Positions 27,389 through 36,124 of a stretch of DNA of 64,000 bases are shown one piece after another. The position numbers were made by a program, and so were the translations under genes. Under the pieces are notes generated by a model. It was not told where the DNA came from, searched no databases, and saw only the letters and a list, made by a program, of their open reading frames with translations. The DNA comes from Vagococcus carniphilus (lineage in GTDB: Bacteria > Bacillota > Bacilli > Lactobacillales > Vagococcaceae), in the NCBI RefSeq assembly GCF_014397115.1, contig NZ_CP060720.1:574001-638000 (forward strand), read 5' to 3'. The first letter of the stretch is position 1. The number at the start of each line of letters is the position of its first letter.

Positions 27389-27817
27389 ATGGCGGAAAGT
27401 AAAAATTTAGTCCTAAGCAATAATAATCAAGAAATTGGTGGCGAAATTGTTGTTGCTCCTGAGGTGTTAGAAGTTATTGTCGGGATTGCAGCATCTAAAG
27501 TTGACGGTGTCTATGCAATGCGTGGTAACTTAGCATCAAATGTAACAGAGTTATTTGGTGGTTCAGTACATGATAAAGGTGTTTCTTTAAGAAACGAAGA
27601 AGGTAACATTAAAATTGATTTATTCTGTTACTTGAACTATGGTGTGTCTGTGCCTAAAGTAGCCATTGATATGCAAGAAAAAGTGAAACAACAAGTTCTT
27701 TATATGACAGATTTAGAGTTGTCAGAAGTGAACGTTCATGTTGTAGGTGTGGTACCTGAAAAAGTAACCTTACCAGACTTGGACGAGTTGTTTGATTCAG
27801 AAGATGAGGAAGAATAA
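27389..27817 (+). CDS. yqhY: Asp23/Gls24-family envelope stress response protein YqhY
   Basis: 142 residues. The Asp23 domain is clear: GGEIVVAPEVLEVIVGIAASKVDGVYAMRGN, then DLFCYLNYGVSVPKVAIDMQEKVKQQV and LSEVNVHVVGVVPEK, with an acidic tail. The cytosolic function is unclear; in Bacillus, yqhY lies beside accBC and its loss disturbs fatty-acid synthesis. Here it is 1 nt from nusB. AGGAGGA precedes the ATG. The 224 nt upstream contain no recognisable gene. Confidence 0.92.
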   Translation: MAESKNLVLSNNNQEIGGEIVVAPEVLEVIVGIAASKVDGVYAMRGNLASNVTELFGGSVHDKGVSLRNEEGNIKIDLFCYLNYGVSVPKVAIDMQEKVKQQVLYMTDLELSEVNVHVVGVVPEKVTLPDLDELFDSEDEEE

Positions 27818-27818
27818 A

Positions 27819-28244
27819 GTGGATTTAACAAGACATCAATTAAGGGAAGTAGCATTTCAGGTGATTTTTTCAATGTTATACAGTGAAGATCTTGAAGTGA
27901 ATGAGGCGATTGAAAATGTTCTTGAGCATTATGATGAACAAAGTAGTCAAGAAGTTCCTCAGTATCTAGAAGTAGTAGTGACTGGTGTGAAAGAGCATCA
28001 AGAAGAGTTAGATAAGATAATTGAAAAACATTTAAAACGTTGGACGGTTAGTCGGATTGCAAAAACGGATTTAGTTATTTTGAGATTAGCTTTATTTGAA
28101 ATGTTATACATTTCTGATATTCCAGCTAAAGTTTCTTTAAATGAAGCGTTAGAAATAGCAAAAACTTTTAGTGATGACGAATCTCGCCGCTTTGTTAACG
28201 GTGTTTTATCATCAGCAATGAACGAAATGGACTCAAGCAATTAG
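27819..28244 (+). CDS. nusB: Transcription antitermination protein NusB
   Basis: 141 residues from the GTG at 27819 (AGGAAG 6 nt upstream), giving VDLTRHQLREVAFQVIFSM; the longer frame overlapping yqhY is unlikely. C-terminal LRLALFEMLYISDIPAKVSLNEALEIAKTF and SRRFVNGVLS are NusB hallmarks. With NusE (S10) it binds boxA of rRNA transcripts to prevent premature termination. Confidence 0.95.
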   Translation: MDLTRHQLREVAFQVIFSMLYSEDLEVNEAIENVLEHYDEQSSQEVPQYLEVVVTGVKEHQEELDKIIEKHLKRWTVSRIAKTDLVILRLALFEMLYISDIPAKVSLNEALEIAKTFSDDESRRFVNGVLSSAMNEMDSSN

Positions 28245-28256
28245 TTTTGCTTGAGT
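28231..28256 (+). terminator. yqhY-nusB terminator
   Basis: ACTCAAGCAA (28231-28240) pairs with TTGCTTGAGT (28247-28256), then a T run; the left arm overlaps the end of nusB. Confidence 0.85.
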
Positions 28257-28332
28257 TTTTTTGTTTTGTTTTCTTACCACTCTTATTTTATGCTAAAATG
28301 ATGATGTATGTGATTAATTCGGAGGTGTTTTT

Positions 28333-29178
28333 GTGGGGAAGAAATTAGATGGTCGTCTTTTGGCGAACCAGTTACAAGAAAAGTTAAAACAAGAAGTTTC
28401 TGAGTGGAAACTTAAAGGGCAACGACTTCCGAAATTAGTGGTCATTTTAATTGGAGAAGATGTAGGTAGCCAAGTTTATGTAAGGAATAAAGAAACAGCA
28501 GCTAAAAAAATTGGTTTTCATTCTCAAGTGGATCGTTTGCCAGAAACAACAAGTGAGGACGAACTGTTAAAGAGAATCACTCAATATAATGAAGATCAAC
28601 AGATTGATGGAATATTAGTTCAATTGCCATTACCAAAACACATTGATGAAGAAAGAATATTATTAGCTATTGATGCAAGTAAAGATGTGGATGGTTTTCA
28701 CCCGTTAAACATGGGAAAATTATTTATCGGTCAACCAGATAAATTACCTTGTACACCATACGGTATCATGGAGCTTTTAAGAGCTAATGATATTGAATTA
28801 GCAGGGAAAAATGCGGTTATTATTGGTAGGAGTAATATTGTGGGTAAACCAATGGCGCAATTATTATTGATGGCTGATGCGACAGTAACAATAACTCATT
28901 CTAGAACAAAAAATTTAAAAGAAATTACTCAAAATGCGGATATTATAGTAGTAGCAATTGGACAAGCTGAATTTTTAACGGCTGATTATATTAAAGAAGG
29001 TGCAGTTGTAATAGATGTGGGGATGAATCGACATGAAAATGGTCATTTAGTGGGTGATGTTAATTTTGAAAATGTTAGCCCAAAAGCTTCTTATATTACT
29101 CCAGTACCTGGTGGTGTAGGTCCAATGACGATTACAATGTTAATGGAGCAAACTGTTAATAACGCAAGAATCAAGTAA
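28333..29178 (+). CDS. folD: Methylenetetrahydrofolate dehydrogenase/cyclohydrolase
   Basis: 281 residues from a GTG start (CGGAGGTG upstream). FolD interconverts methylene-, methenyl- and 10-formyl-THF. Visible: YVRNKETAAKKIG with the catalytic Lys, DGILVQLPLPKHI, KDVDGFHPLNMGKL, the Rossmann segment VIIGRSNIVGKPMAQLL and PVPGGVGPMTITMLMEQT. First gene of a tightly packed run folD-xseA-xseB-ispA-tlyA-argR-recN. Confidence 0.96.
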   Translation: MGKKLDGRLLANQLQEKLKQEVSEWKLKGQRLPKLVVILIGEDVGSQVYVRNKETAAKKIGFHSQVDRLPETTSEDELLKRITQYNEDQQIDGILVQLPLPKHIDEERILLAIDASKDVDGFHPLNMGKLFIGQPDKLPCTPYGIMELLRANDIELAGKNAVIIGRSNIVGKPMAQLLLMADATVTITHSRTKNLKEITQNADIIVVAIGQAEFLTADYIKEGAVVIDVGMNRHENGHLVGDVNFENVSPKASYITPVPGGVGPMTITMLMEQTVNNARIK

Positions 29179-29192
29179 GGATAGTGAAAAAG

Positions 29193-30536
29193 ATGACTGA
29201 AAAATATTTAACTGTCACCGCACTAACTAAATACATTAAACGGAAATTTGAAGCAGATCCTTACCTGGATAGAGTATTTTTAACAGGTGAGATTTCAAAT
29301 TTTAGAATGCGTCCTAATGCACACCAGTATTTTAGTTTAAAAGATGATCGTTCTAAGATATCAGCGATTATGTTTAAAGGGGCTTTTAACTCATTGAAAT
29401 TTCAACCTGAAGAGGGAATGAAAGTTTTGGTGATTGGTCGAATCTCTTTGTATGAAGCAAGCGGTAATTATCAGATATATATTGAACACATGGAACCAGA
29501 TGGTGTAGGTGCTTTATATCAAGCTCTTGAAAAAAGAAAACAAGAACTTCAAAAAGAAGGGTTATTCAATCCAGATTTCAAACAACCTTTAGTTCGTTTT
29601 CCTAAAAAAATTGCCGTTATCACGAGTCCCAGTGGAGCTGTTATTAGAGATATTATGACAACGATAAAAAGAAGGTATCCTATTGTCCAGTTGGTTATCT
29701 TTCCAACTCTTGTTCAGGGAGACAAAGCGGCAGCTGATATTACAAGAAGGATCAAGGAAGTAGATGCAATTGGTGATTTTGATACGATGATTGTGGCTAG
29801 AGGTGGTGGATCAATTGAAGATCTGTGGCCCTTTAATGAAGAGAATGTGGCTAGGGCTATCTTTGAGGCACGGACACCAATCGTTTCGTCTGTGGGTCAC
29901 GAAACAGATATAACGATTGCTGATTTGGTAGCTGATGTCAGAGCGGCAACACCTACAGCGGCAGCGGAAATAGCAACACCAGTATTAACAGAAGAACTAC
30001 TTAAAATAAAAGAAAAAGAAAATCGTTTAAACCAGGCGATGAGTAATCAATTGAAGTATAAAAAGCAGTTATATGATCATGCGATGAACTCTTTTGTTTT
30101 TAAACAACCAAAACGTTTATACGAAGCTTTTTCGGTTCAATTAGATATGTTGAATAGGCGACTAGAACAAAGTTTAATTTTAGAGGTTCAGTCTAAAGAA
30201 AAAGAATATCGTACCTTAACGCAGAAACTTTATTTTCAACATCCACAGGGAAAAGTTGATGTATCGAAGCAACAAGTTAATTATTTAAATGAAAAGCTAT
30301 TAACTACTATGCAAAGTCTAATGAAGGATAATCAAACTAACTTGTCTCAATTATTATTAAATTTAGATATGTTAAGTCCTTTGAAGACAATGCTTAGAGG
30401 TTATAGTTATGTAACGGTTGATGAAAAAATTATTAAATCGACAACTGAGTTAAAAGAAAATCAAACATTAACAGTTCATTTATCAGATGGAGAAGTTGAG
30501 ACCAGAGTGTCAGAAATCAAGCAAAAGGAGTTATAG
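29193..30536 (+). CDS. xseA: Exodeoxyribonuclease VII large subunit
   Basis: 447 residues from the ATG at 29193 (MTEKYLTVTALTKYIKRKF); a GTG at 29184 is only 3 nt from AAGG. An N-terminal OB fold (VFLTGEISNFRMRPNAHQYFSLKD) and the catalytic region (VITSPSGAVIRDIMTTIKRRYP, VARGGGSIEDLWPFN, SSVGHETDITIADLVADVRAATPTAAAE) are followed by a long coiled coil that binds XseB. It degrades single-stranded DNA. Confidence 0.96.
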   Translation: MTEKYLTVTALTKYIKRKFEADPYLDRVFLTGEISNFRMRPNAHQYFSLKDDRSKISAIMFKGAFNSLKFQPEEGMKVLVIGRISLYEASGNYQIYIEHMEPDGVGALYQALEKRKQELQKEGLFNPDFKQPLVRFPKKIAVITSPSGAVIRDIMTTIKRRYPIVQLVIFPTLVQGDKAAADITRRIKEVDAIGDFDTMIVARGGGSIEDLWPFNEENVARAIFEARTPIVSSVGHETDITIADLVADVRAATPTAAAEIATPVLTEELLKIKEKENRLNQAMSNQLKYKKQLYDHAMNSFVFKQPKRLYEAFSVQLDMLNRRLEQSLILEVQSKEKEYRTLTQKLYFQHPQGKVDVSKQQVNYLNEKLLTTMQSLMKDNQTNLSQLLLNLDMLSPLKTMLRGYSYVTVDEKIIKSTTELKENQTLTVHLSDGEVETRVSEIKQKEL

Positions 30537-30539
30537 AAG

Positions 30540-30770
30540 ATGGCGAAAGAAAAAACACAAACATTTGAGCAATCAATGGCTGAACTTGAAGTGATTGTGA
30601 AACAATTAGAAACTGGAGAAGTTCCATTAGAAGAAGCTTTAGATCAATTCCAAAAAGGTATTGAATTAAGTAAAGTGTGTCAAGACACGTTAGCTAAAGC
30701 CGAAGAAACGTTGACTAAGATTATGTCGGATGAAGGTAAAGAAGTTCCTTTTGAAGAAGTGGGTGAATAG
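30540..30770 (+). CDS. xseB: Exodeoxyribonuclease VII small subunit
   Basis: 76 residues: [36 protein letters not shown] is the conserved two-helix body; the tail is acidic. Starts 3 nt after xseA, with AAAGGAG upstream, so the two subunits are made together. Confidence 0.95.
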   Translation: MAKEKTQTFEQSMAELEVIVKQLETGEVPLEEALDQFQKGIELSKVCQDTLAKAEETLTKIMSDEGKEVPFEEVGE

Positions 30771-30772
30771 TG

Positions 30773-31666
30773 ATGACGAAAACTTATCAAGAATTTGCTG
30801 AAAAAAATATTCCTGTTATTGATCGCACGATGTATCAATTTTTGGAAGAGTCAGGAAAATCAGAGCGATTGTTAGAAGCGATGAATTATTCTCTTGAAGC
30901 AGGAGGAAAAAGATTTAGACCTTTATTATTTTTAGCAACTGTTTCATTTTTTTCTCAAACATTAGAAAAAACACATTATGAAGTAGCAGCTGCGCTTGAA
31001 ATGATTCATACTTACTCACTAATCCATGATGATTTACCTGCGATGGATGATGATGATTTAAGAAGAGGAAAACCAACAAATCATAAAGTCTACGGAGAGG
31101 CCATCGCTATCTTATCAGGTGATGCTCTTTTAACAGAAGCCTTTCACTTGATGGCGACAATGAAAATAGATAGTGGCGTTCGAACAGAATTGATTCGTTT
31201 ACTAGCAAAAGCTTCTGGATCAGAAGGAATGATTGCAGGTCAAGTAGATGATATTTTAGGTGAAAATGAGCGGATTAGCTTAAAAGATCTTCAAAAAATG
31301 CATAGCAAGAAAACAGGTGCTCTCATTCAATATGCTGTTGAGGCTGGAGTGGTTATTTGTTCTCAACAATTTGAAATGAAAAAATGGTTATTGGAATATG
31401 CACAAAATTTAGGAATTGCATTCCAAATTAAAGATGATCTTCTGGATGTCATTGGAGATGAATCGAAAATAGGTAAAAAAATAGGGGCAGATGAAGCTCA
31501 TAATAAAAATACTTATGTATCTTTATTAGGTTTGGAAGGCGCTAAAAATGCATTTGCTAATCATTGTGAGTTAGCTGAGGAATCTTTAGCAAAAGCCAAA
31601 GAGTTGTTGGAAATAAAAGAGCCAACATTATTAGAAGGAATTTTAGAAGAGTTGAAGGTAATCTGA
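30773..31666 (+). CDS. ispA: Polyprenyl synthetase, probable farnesyl diphosphate synthase
   Basis: 297 residues. The first Asp-rich motif is LIHDDLPAMDDDDLRRGKPTNHKVYGE and the second is FQIKDDLLDVIGDE; GGKRFRPLL binds pyrophosphate. The aromatic/small residues before the first motif fit a C15 product. It makes farnesyl diphosphate for undecaprenyl carrier synthesis. ATG at 30773 is chosen; a GTG at 30770 overlaps the xseB stop. The ATGA junction with the next gene implies coupling. Confidence 0.93.
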   Translation: MTKTYQEFAEKNIPVIDRTMYQFLEESGKSERLLEAMNYSLEAGGKRFRPLLFLATVSFFSQTLEKTHYEVAAALEMIHTYSLIHDDLPAMDDDDLRRGKPTNHKVYGEAIAILSGDALLTEAFHLMATMKIDSGVRTELIRLLAKASGSEGMIAGQVDDILGENERISLKDLQKMHSKKTGALIQYAVEAGVVICSQQFEMKKWLLEYAQNLGIAFQIKDDLLDVIGDESKIGKKIGADEAHNKNTYVSLLGLEGAKNAFANHCELAEESLAKAKELLEIKEPTLLEGILEELKVI

Positions 31667-32496
31667 TGAGTGAGAAGAAAAGAAAAGAACGAGTAGATGT
31701 ACTAGTTGTTCAACAAGGGTTAAGTGAAACAAGAGAAAAAGCTAAGCGTAATGTAATGGCTGGATTAGTTGTTGGTGATGTTGACGGGCTCCGTTATGAT
31801 AAGCCCGGTGAAAAAATACCAGCAGATACTGTTTTAAGATTAAAAGGACAGGTGCTTCCATATGTTTCTCGTGGTGGGTTAAAATTAGAGAAATCAAAAA
31901 AATCCTTTGATATTGATTTTTCGAATAAAATTTTATTAGATATTGGTTCATCGACTGGTGGGTTTACAGATGTTGCTTTACAAAATGGTGCAAAAATGAG
32001 TTACGCCCTAGATGTAGGGTCTAATCAGTTAGCATGGAAGTTAAGACAAGATGAACGTGTTGTAGTCATGGAAAAAACTAATTTTAGATATGCTAAACTA
32101 GAGGATTTTACAAAAGGACAACCTGAAATAGCAACAATTGATGTTTCTTTTATTTCATTAAAATTGATTTTACCTGTTTTAAAAACTATCTTGGCAAATG
32201 ATGGAGAAGTGGTGGCGTTAATTAAACCTCAATTTGAAGCTGGTAGAGAACAAGTAGGAAAAAAAGGAATTATCCGTGATCGTAAAGTGCATTTGAATGT
32301 TTTGAAAGAAGTGTTAGCGTTTATTCAAGAATTTGGCTTTGATGTGATGGCACTAGATTTTTCACCGATTACAGGTGGAGGTGGTAATATTGAATTTTTA
32401 GCCTATTTGAAACCTTCTAAGGAAGGCTTAGGTCAGTTTTTAAGTAAAGTATCTCCTGATGAAATTGTGGAAAACTCTCACAGTAAATTAACATAA
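31666..32496 (+). CDS. TlyA-family rRNA methyltransferase (hemolysin-A-like)
   Basis: 276 residues. An N-terminal S4 RNA-binding domain (RVDVLVVQQGLSETREKAKRNVMAGLV) is followed by an FtsJ-like methyltransferase with motif I LLDIGSSTGGFTDVALQNGA and the tetrad residues in DVSFISLKL and ALIKPQFEAGR. TlyA of mycobacteria makes 2'-O-methylcytidine in 16S and 23S rRNA; Firmicutes YqxC members lie beside argR-recN as here. The exact rRNA target is not established by sequence. Confidence 0.9.
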   Translation: MSEKKRKERVDVLVVQQGLSETREKAKRNVMAGLVVGDVDGLRYDKPGEKIPADTVLRLKGQVLPYVSRGGLKLEKSKKSFDIDFSNKILLDIGSSTGGFTDVALQNGAKMSYALDVGSNQLAWKLRQDERVVVMEKTNFRYAKLEDFTKGQPEIATIDVSFISLKLILPVLKTILANDGEVVALIKPQFEAGREQVGKKGIIRDRKVHLNVLKEVLAFIQEFGFDVMALDFSPITGGGGNIEFLAYLKPSKEGLGQFLSKVSPDEIVENSHSKLT

Positions 32497-32519
32497 ATTA
32501 GTTAACTGGAGGAAATGAG

Positions 32520-32966
32520 ATGAGAAAACAAGAACGACATCGCTGGATAGAAAAAATAATTACTGAAAAAGATGTGACAAAGCAAGAAGAATTGGTAGCA
32601 ATTTTGTTAGAACAGAATATACCGGTAACACAGGCGACTATTTCAAGAGACATCAAAGAGATGAAACTAGTTAAGGTTCCTAATGGTGAAAAGATATATA
32701 AGTATACTATGCCAACTAAAAATAAAACAGGGCAAGTTCGGTTAGAAAAATTATTAAAGAATTCTTTTGTGGATATCACTCAAATGGATAAGATGATTTC
32801 TTTAATAACAAAACCAGGTAGTGGATTTGCATTAGGTAATTTGATTGATGAAGTTTATAAAGCAGATATTTTTACGGTGATGTCAAACGATGACAAAATA
32901 TTAATTATTACTAAGACAGAAAAACAGGCAATCGAATTAGAGAAGAAATTACTGGAAATCGTATGA
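32520..32966 (+). CDS. argR: Arginine repressor ArgR/AhrC
   Basis: 148 residues. The N-terminal winged helix contains QEELVAILLEQNIPVTQATISRDIKEMKLVKVP, and the C-terminal hexamer/arginine domain ends with a GSGFALGNLIDE...DIFTVMSNDDKILIITK pattern. It senses arginine and represses biosynthesis or activates catabolism. No arginine genes are nearby; argR-recN linkage is the standard Firmicutes order. TGGAGGAAATG precedes the ATG. Confidence 0.95.
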   Translation: MRKQERHRWIEKIITEKDVTKQEELVAILLEQNIPVTQATISRDIKEMKLVKVPNGEKIYKYTMPTKNKTGQVRLEKLLKNSFVDITQMDKMISLITKPGSGFALGNLIDEVYKADIFTVMSNDDKILIITKTEKQAIELEKKLLEIV

Positions 32967-32980
32967 GAAGGTGACGAGTT

Positions 32981-34657
32981 ATGATACAAGAATTATCTGT
33001 TCAAGATTTTGCGATTATTTCAAATTTGAATATCGAATTTAAAGACGGGATGACCGTATTAACAGGGGAAACAGGTGCGGGAAAATCTATTATCATTGAT
33101 GCAATGGGCTTGTTGGTCGGAGGGCGAGGGTCTAGTGATTTTATTCGAGATGGTACTGAAAAATGTCGAATTGAAGGTTCTTTTTATATAGCGGATAAAG
33201 AAGGAATGACCACGTTTTTAGAAACTAAAGGAATTGATGTGTCAGACGGTCTTCTGATTATTCAAAGGGAAATCTATCGAACAGGTCGTAATAATTGTCG
33301 AATCAATGGACAGTTAGTTAATACTAAAATGCTAAGAGAAATAGGTAGTCAATTAGTTGATATCCATGGACAAAATGAACATCAAGAATTAATGAATGCT
33401 TCTAGACATTTAGGGTTACTAGATAGTTTTGATCAAGGGATATTAGCGCCAATTTTAAAAGACTATCAAAAACACTATGGAATTTATAAAGAACTAACTT
33501 CGAAAATAAAACAATTTTATGCAAATGAAAAAGAATACGTTCAGCGGATGGATATGCTTCAGTTTCAGTATGAAGAAATCGAGGCAGCAGCTTTAATAGA
33601 AGGTGAAGAAGAGAGTTTGCTAGAGGAACGTAAAAAATTAGTTAGCTTTCAGCAAATTACAGATGCCTTAAAGAATACATATGCTTATATTGAAGGAGAA
33701 GAAACACAAGCACTAGATTTAGTTGCTCAAGCAATGAATGAAATGACAAGTATTGAGCACTTGGATCCTTCTTATAAGGAAACAAGTGAGCTAATCCAGA
33801 CGAGTTACTATTCTTTACAAGAAGCGCTTAATAATGTTTCAGCATTAGTAGATGGACTTGAATTAGATGAAACTAGATTAAGTGAAGTTGAAGCAAGATT
33901 AGATACCATTAGACAGCTAAAGAGAAAATACGGAGAGACAGTCGAAAAAGTATTAGCTTATTTTAGTAGTATCTCTGATGAGTTAGCTTTATCTGAATTT
34001 GGTGGAATGGATATTGAGAAACTTGAACTTGATTTAACAAAAGAAAAAGAAAAATTAACAGAACTGAGTCGTCTCTTAACACAAAAAAGACAACAAGCAG
34101 CTAAACGATTGGAACAAGCTATTCTACTTGAATTAAAAGAGCTGTATATGGAAAACACAGAATTTGAAGTTGTCTTTCAAGAACTACCTAACTTTGGTGA
34201 ACAGGGCGTTGATAAAGTAGAATTTTTCATATCTACTAATTTAGGTGAAGAATTAAAACCTTTAGTAAAGGTCGCTTCTGGAGGAGAGTTATCAAGAGTG
34301 ATGTTAGCTATTAAAACCATTTTTTCTCAATCTCAAGAAATTACAAGTATTGTATTTGATGAGGTTGATACAGGAGTAAGTGGTCGAGTAGCTCAGGCTA
34401 TTGCTGAAAAAATACATCAAATTGGTAAAAACTCTCAAGTGTTGTGTATCACTCACTTACCTCAAGTGGCTGCAATAGCAGATACTCAGTACTTTATAAA
34501 AAAAGAAATTATCAAAGATCGAACAGAAACAGCGGTTTGTGAACTTAAGAAAAACGAGCGAGTTGATGAAATTGCAAGAATGCTCTCAGGAGCAGAAGTA
34601 ACGCCATTAACACTAGAGCACGCTAAAGAGTTGCTATCATTAGCCCATAATGGCTAG
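32981..34657 (+). CDS. recN: DNA repair ATPase RecN
   Basis: 558 residues, SMC-like. Walker A GETGAGKSIIIDAM near residue 30, a paired coiled-coil middle with a central turn, signature ASGGELSRVMLAIKTI and Walker B TSIVFDEVDTGVSG, then CITHLPQVAAIADT. RecN gathers broken DNA ends early in double-strand break repair. AAGGTGACGAG lies before the ATG. No LexA box was found directly upstream, so it probably follows the operon promoter. Confidence 0.97.
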   Translation: MIQELSVQDFAIISNLNIEFKDGMTVLTGETGAGKSIIIDAMGLLVGGRGSSDFIRDGTEKCRIEGSFYIADKEGMTTFLETKGIDVSDGLLIIQREIYRTGRNNCRINGQLVNTKMLREIGSQLVDIHGQNEHQELMNASRHLGLLDSFDQGILAPILKDYQKHYGIYKELTSKIKQFYANEKEYVQRMDMLQFQYEEIEAAALIEGEEESLLEERKKLVSFQQITDALKNTYAYIEGEETQALDLVAQAMNEMTSIEHLDPSYKETSELIQTSYYSLQEALNNVSALVDGLELDETRLSEVEARLDTIRQLKRKYGETVEKVLAYFSSISDELALSEFGGMDIEKLELDLTKEKEKLTELSRLLTQKRQQAAKRLEQAILLELKELYMENTEFEVVFQELPNFGEQGVDKVEFFISTNLGEELKPLVKVASGGELSRVMLAIKTIFSQSQEITSIVFDEVDTGVSGRVAQAIAEKIHQIGKNSQVLCITHLPQVAAIADTQYFIKKEIIKDRTETAVCELKKNERVDEIARMLSGAEVTPLTLEHAKELLSLAHNG

Positions 34658-34665
34658 AAAAAAAT

Positions 34666-34703
34666 AAAAGGATCGAGTAATTTTAAACTTACTCGACCCT
34701 TTT
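34666..34703. terminator. recN terminator
   Basis: AAAAGGATCGAGTAA (34666-34680) pairs with TTACTCGACCCTTTT (34689-34703) with one A-C mismatch; T run follows and an A run precedes, so it may also end the minus-strand small gene. Confidence 0.85.
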
Positions 34704-34717
34704 TTTAAAAAAATAGT

Positions 34718-34837
34718 TTAGATAATACCTAAGCTAGCTAGAGCTCCAAAGATAGAACCGCCAACCATAGCAATTAGCATCACCCAAATAACAACCTTGG
34801 TGATCTTTGAAAAAGTACTTGTTGGTTTTTTACTCAT
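34718..34837 (-). CDS. DUF4044-type small membrane protein
   Basis: The minus strand encodes 39 residues starting MSKKPTSTFSKITKVVIWVM and ending FGALASLGII. A Lys/Ser/Thr-rich N terminus is followed by one hydrophobic helix (about 13-38). This matches the DUF4044 family of single-span proteins found in lactic acid bacteria; function is unknown. The ribosome-binding site is poor (AAAGGA about 15 nt upstream). It lies in the opposite direction to recN, tail to tail, with its own promoter-like sequence. Confidence 0.82.
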   Translation of the reverse strand: MSKKPTSTFSKITKVVIWVMLIAMVGGSIFGALASLGII

Positions 34838-34878
34838 TTTGTTTTGACACGTCCTTTAATCAATAATTCAATGATATT

Positions 34879-34908
34879 AGTTTACACTGATTTGGACATA
34901 AAGTACAA
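34879..34908 (-). promoter_or_regulatory. Promoter candidate for the DUF4044 gene
   Basis: Minus strand TTGTAC (plus 34903-34908), 18-nt spacer, TAAACT (plus 34879-34884). Confidence 0.45.
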
Positions 34909-35003
34909 GGATTTCTCATAGAAACAAAAAATAATTTGAAAAAAATTGAATCACCTTAACAGATGAACTATAATTATGTACAGGTTAGAAAAATGAAAAG
35001 AAC

Positions 35004-35027
35004 CTTTGTGTAATGATTGTTACAAAG
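35004..35027. other. Small imperfect hairpin in the recN-DUF3397 intergenic region
   Basis: CTTTGTGTAA and TTACAAAG can pair with a 2-nt bulge. It lies in the 222-nt stretch between the DUF4044 and DUF3397 promoters, which otherwise shows only A/T-rich sequence. No T run follows, so role is unclear. Confidence 0.3.
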
Positions 35028-35059
35028 AAGTAGTGTAAAGTTTATTAGTTGTTATTAGA

Positions 35060-35087
35060 TTGACATCTATATGACGTATAATATCAT
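35060..35087 (+). promoter_or_regulatory. Promoter candidate for the DUF3397 gene
   Basis: TTGACA (35060-35065), 16-nt spacer, TATCAT (35082-35087). A TATAAT at 35077 is too close to this -35 to be used with it. Confidence 0.6.
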
Positions 35088-35136
35088 TAGTCTTAGTAGT
35101 AATTATTAGCGAGGAATTGTGAAGGGATACTATTAC

Positions 35137-35508
35137 ATGCAAAAATTAACAATAGCCACTTTTTTTTGGTATGTTTTTCCAATCGTACTATTATTTGTGA
35201 GCTCTCTCATTATTAAAAAAACATCACTAGAAAGAAAACATGGCGTTAAAGCACCCGATATAGCAACTCCATTTTTATTGGTGGGGATACATTACTTATC
35301 CCGTGCTACTTTTGATGAGAGTTTTTTACCTTATACATTACTGATTGTGTTATTAGTTTCTATGTTGATTGCAGTTTTCCAAGCGTATCAATTTAAAGAA
35401 ATTAAGTATAAACGCTATTTAAAGATGGTTTGGCGTGTGGTTTTTTTAGTAACATTGCTAATTTATTTCCTCCTTATTATAGCTAGCATCATTTTATATT
35501 TGAATTAA
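35137..35508 (+). CDS. DUF3397 family membrane protein
   Basis: 123 residues from the ATG at 35137 (AAGGG 10 nt upstream); an in-frame GTG at 35119 would add six residues. Four hydrophobic segments (about 5-23, 40-55, 63-82 and 95-120) connected by basic loops. Function is unknown, but the family regularly stands just before mraZ in lactobacilli and enterococci. Here it has its own promoter and terminator. Confidence 0.85.
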   Translation: MQKLTIATFFWYVFPIVLLFVSSLIIKKTSLERKHGVKAPDIATPFLLVGIHYLSRATFDESFLPYTLLIVLLVSMLIAVFQAYQFKEIKYKRYLKMVWRVVFLVTLLIYFLLIIASIILYLN

Positions 35509-35513
35509 AAACT

Positions 35514-35550
35514 AAGACAATAACTAGTATACTTTCTAGTATTGTCTTTT
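35514..35550 (+). terminator. DUF3397 gene terminator
   Basis: AAGACAATAACTAG (35514-35527) pairs with CTAGTATTGTCTT (35536-35548) with a one-base bulge, followed by T residues. Confidence 0.8.
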
Positions 35551-35604
35551 TTGTTGTCAATTTGCTTACAATGTATACCAAATGTTAATTTTTTTTATAA
35601 GATT

Positions 35605-35634
35605 GTGGTAGAAAGTGGGTGAATGTGGTAGACT
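35605..35634 (+). promoter_or_regulatory. Triple GTGG direct repeat (MraZ box) overlapping the mraZ promoter
   Basis: GTGGTAGA (35605-35612), GTGGGTGA (35615-35622) and GTGGTAGA (35625-35632) repeat with an exact 10-bp period, one helical turn. The last runs into TAGACT (35629-35634), an extended -10 (TGG-TAGACT). A degenerate fourth GTGGCGA lies at 35646-35652. MraZ of E. coli and mollicutes binds tandem GTGG-containing repeats before its own gene, so autoregulation is expected. Confidence 0.8.
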
Positions 35635-35669
35635 AGTCCTAGTGAGTGGCGACTGTGAGGTGACCTTGT

Positions 35670-36101
35670 ATGTTCATGGGTGAATATCAACATAATATTG
35701 ACTCAAAAGGACGTCTAATTGTTCCTTCAAAACTACGAGATGACTTAGGAGAAAAGTTTGTCGTAACAAGAGGAATGGATGGATGTTTATTTGGCTATCC
35801 AATGGACGAATGGGCACAGTTAGAAGAAAAAATGAAAGATATGCCACTTTCAAAAAAAGAAGCAAGAACTTTTGTCCGCTTCTTTTATTCCGCAGCAACA
35901 GAATGTGAAATTGATAAACAAGGAAGAATTAATGTTCCTTCAAATTTAAGAAAATATGCACAATTAGAAAAACCGTGCGTCATTATTGGTGTTTCAAATC
36001 GAATTGAGATTTGGAGCGAAGAGCGTTGGGATGAATTCTCACAAGATGCTGAAGAGAATTTTGATGATATTGCTGAAACGATGATTGATTTTGGTTTTTA
36101 A
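35670..36101 (+). CDS. mraZ: Transcriptional regulator MraZ
   Basis: 143 residues with two SpoVT/AbrB-like half domains: [24 protein letters not shown] and later [20 protein letters not shown], both with the DxKGR signature. MraZ forms a ring and regulates the dcw operon by binding repeats at its promoter. GAGGTGA is 7 nt before the ATG. First gene of the dcw cluster. Confidence 0.97.
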   Translation: MFMGEYQHNIDSKGRLIVPSKLRDDLGEKFVVTRGMDGCLFGYPMDEWAQLEEKMKDMPLSKKEARTFVRFFYSAATECEIDKQGRINVPSNLRKYAQLEKPCVIIGVSNRIEIWSEERWDEFSQDAEENFDDIAETMIDFGF

Positions 36102-36124
36102 TTTAAAGGTTGGAGAAAGAAAAT

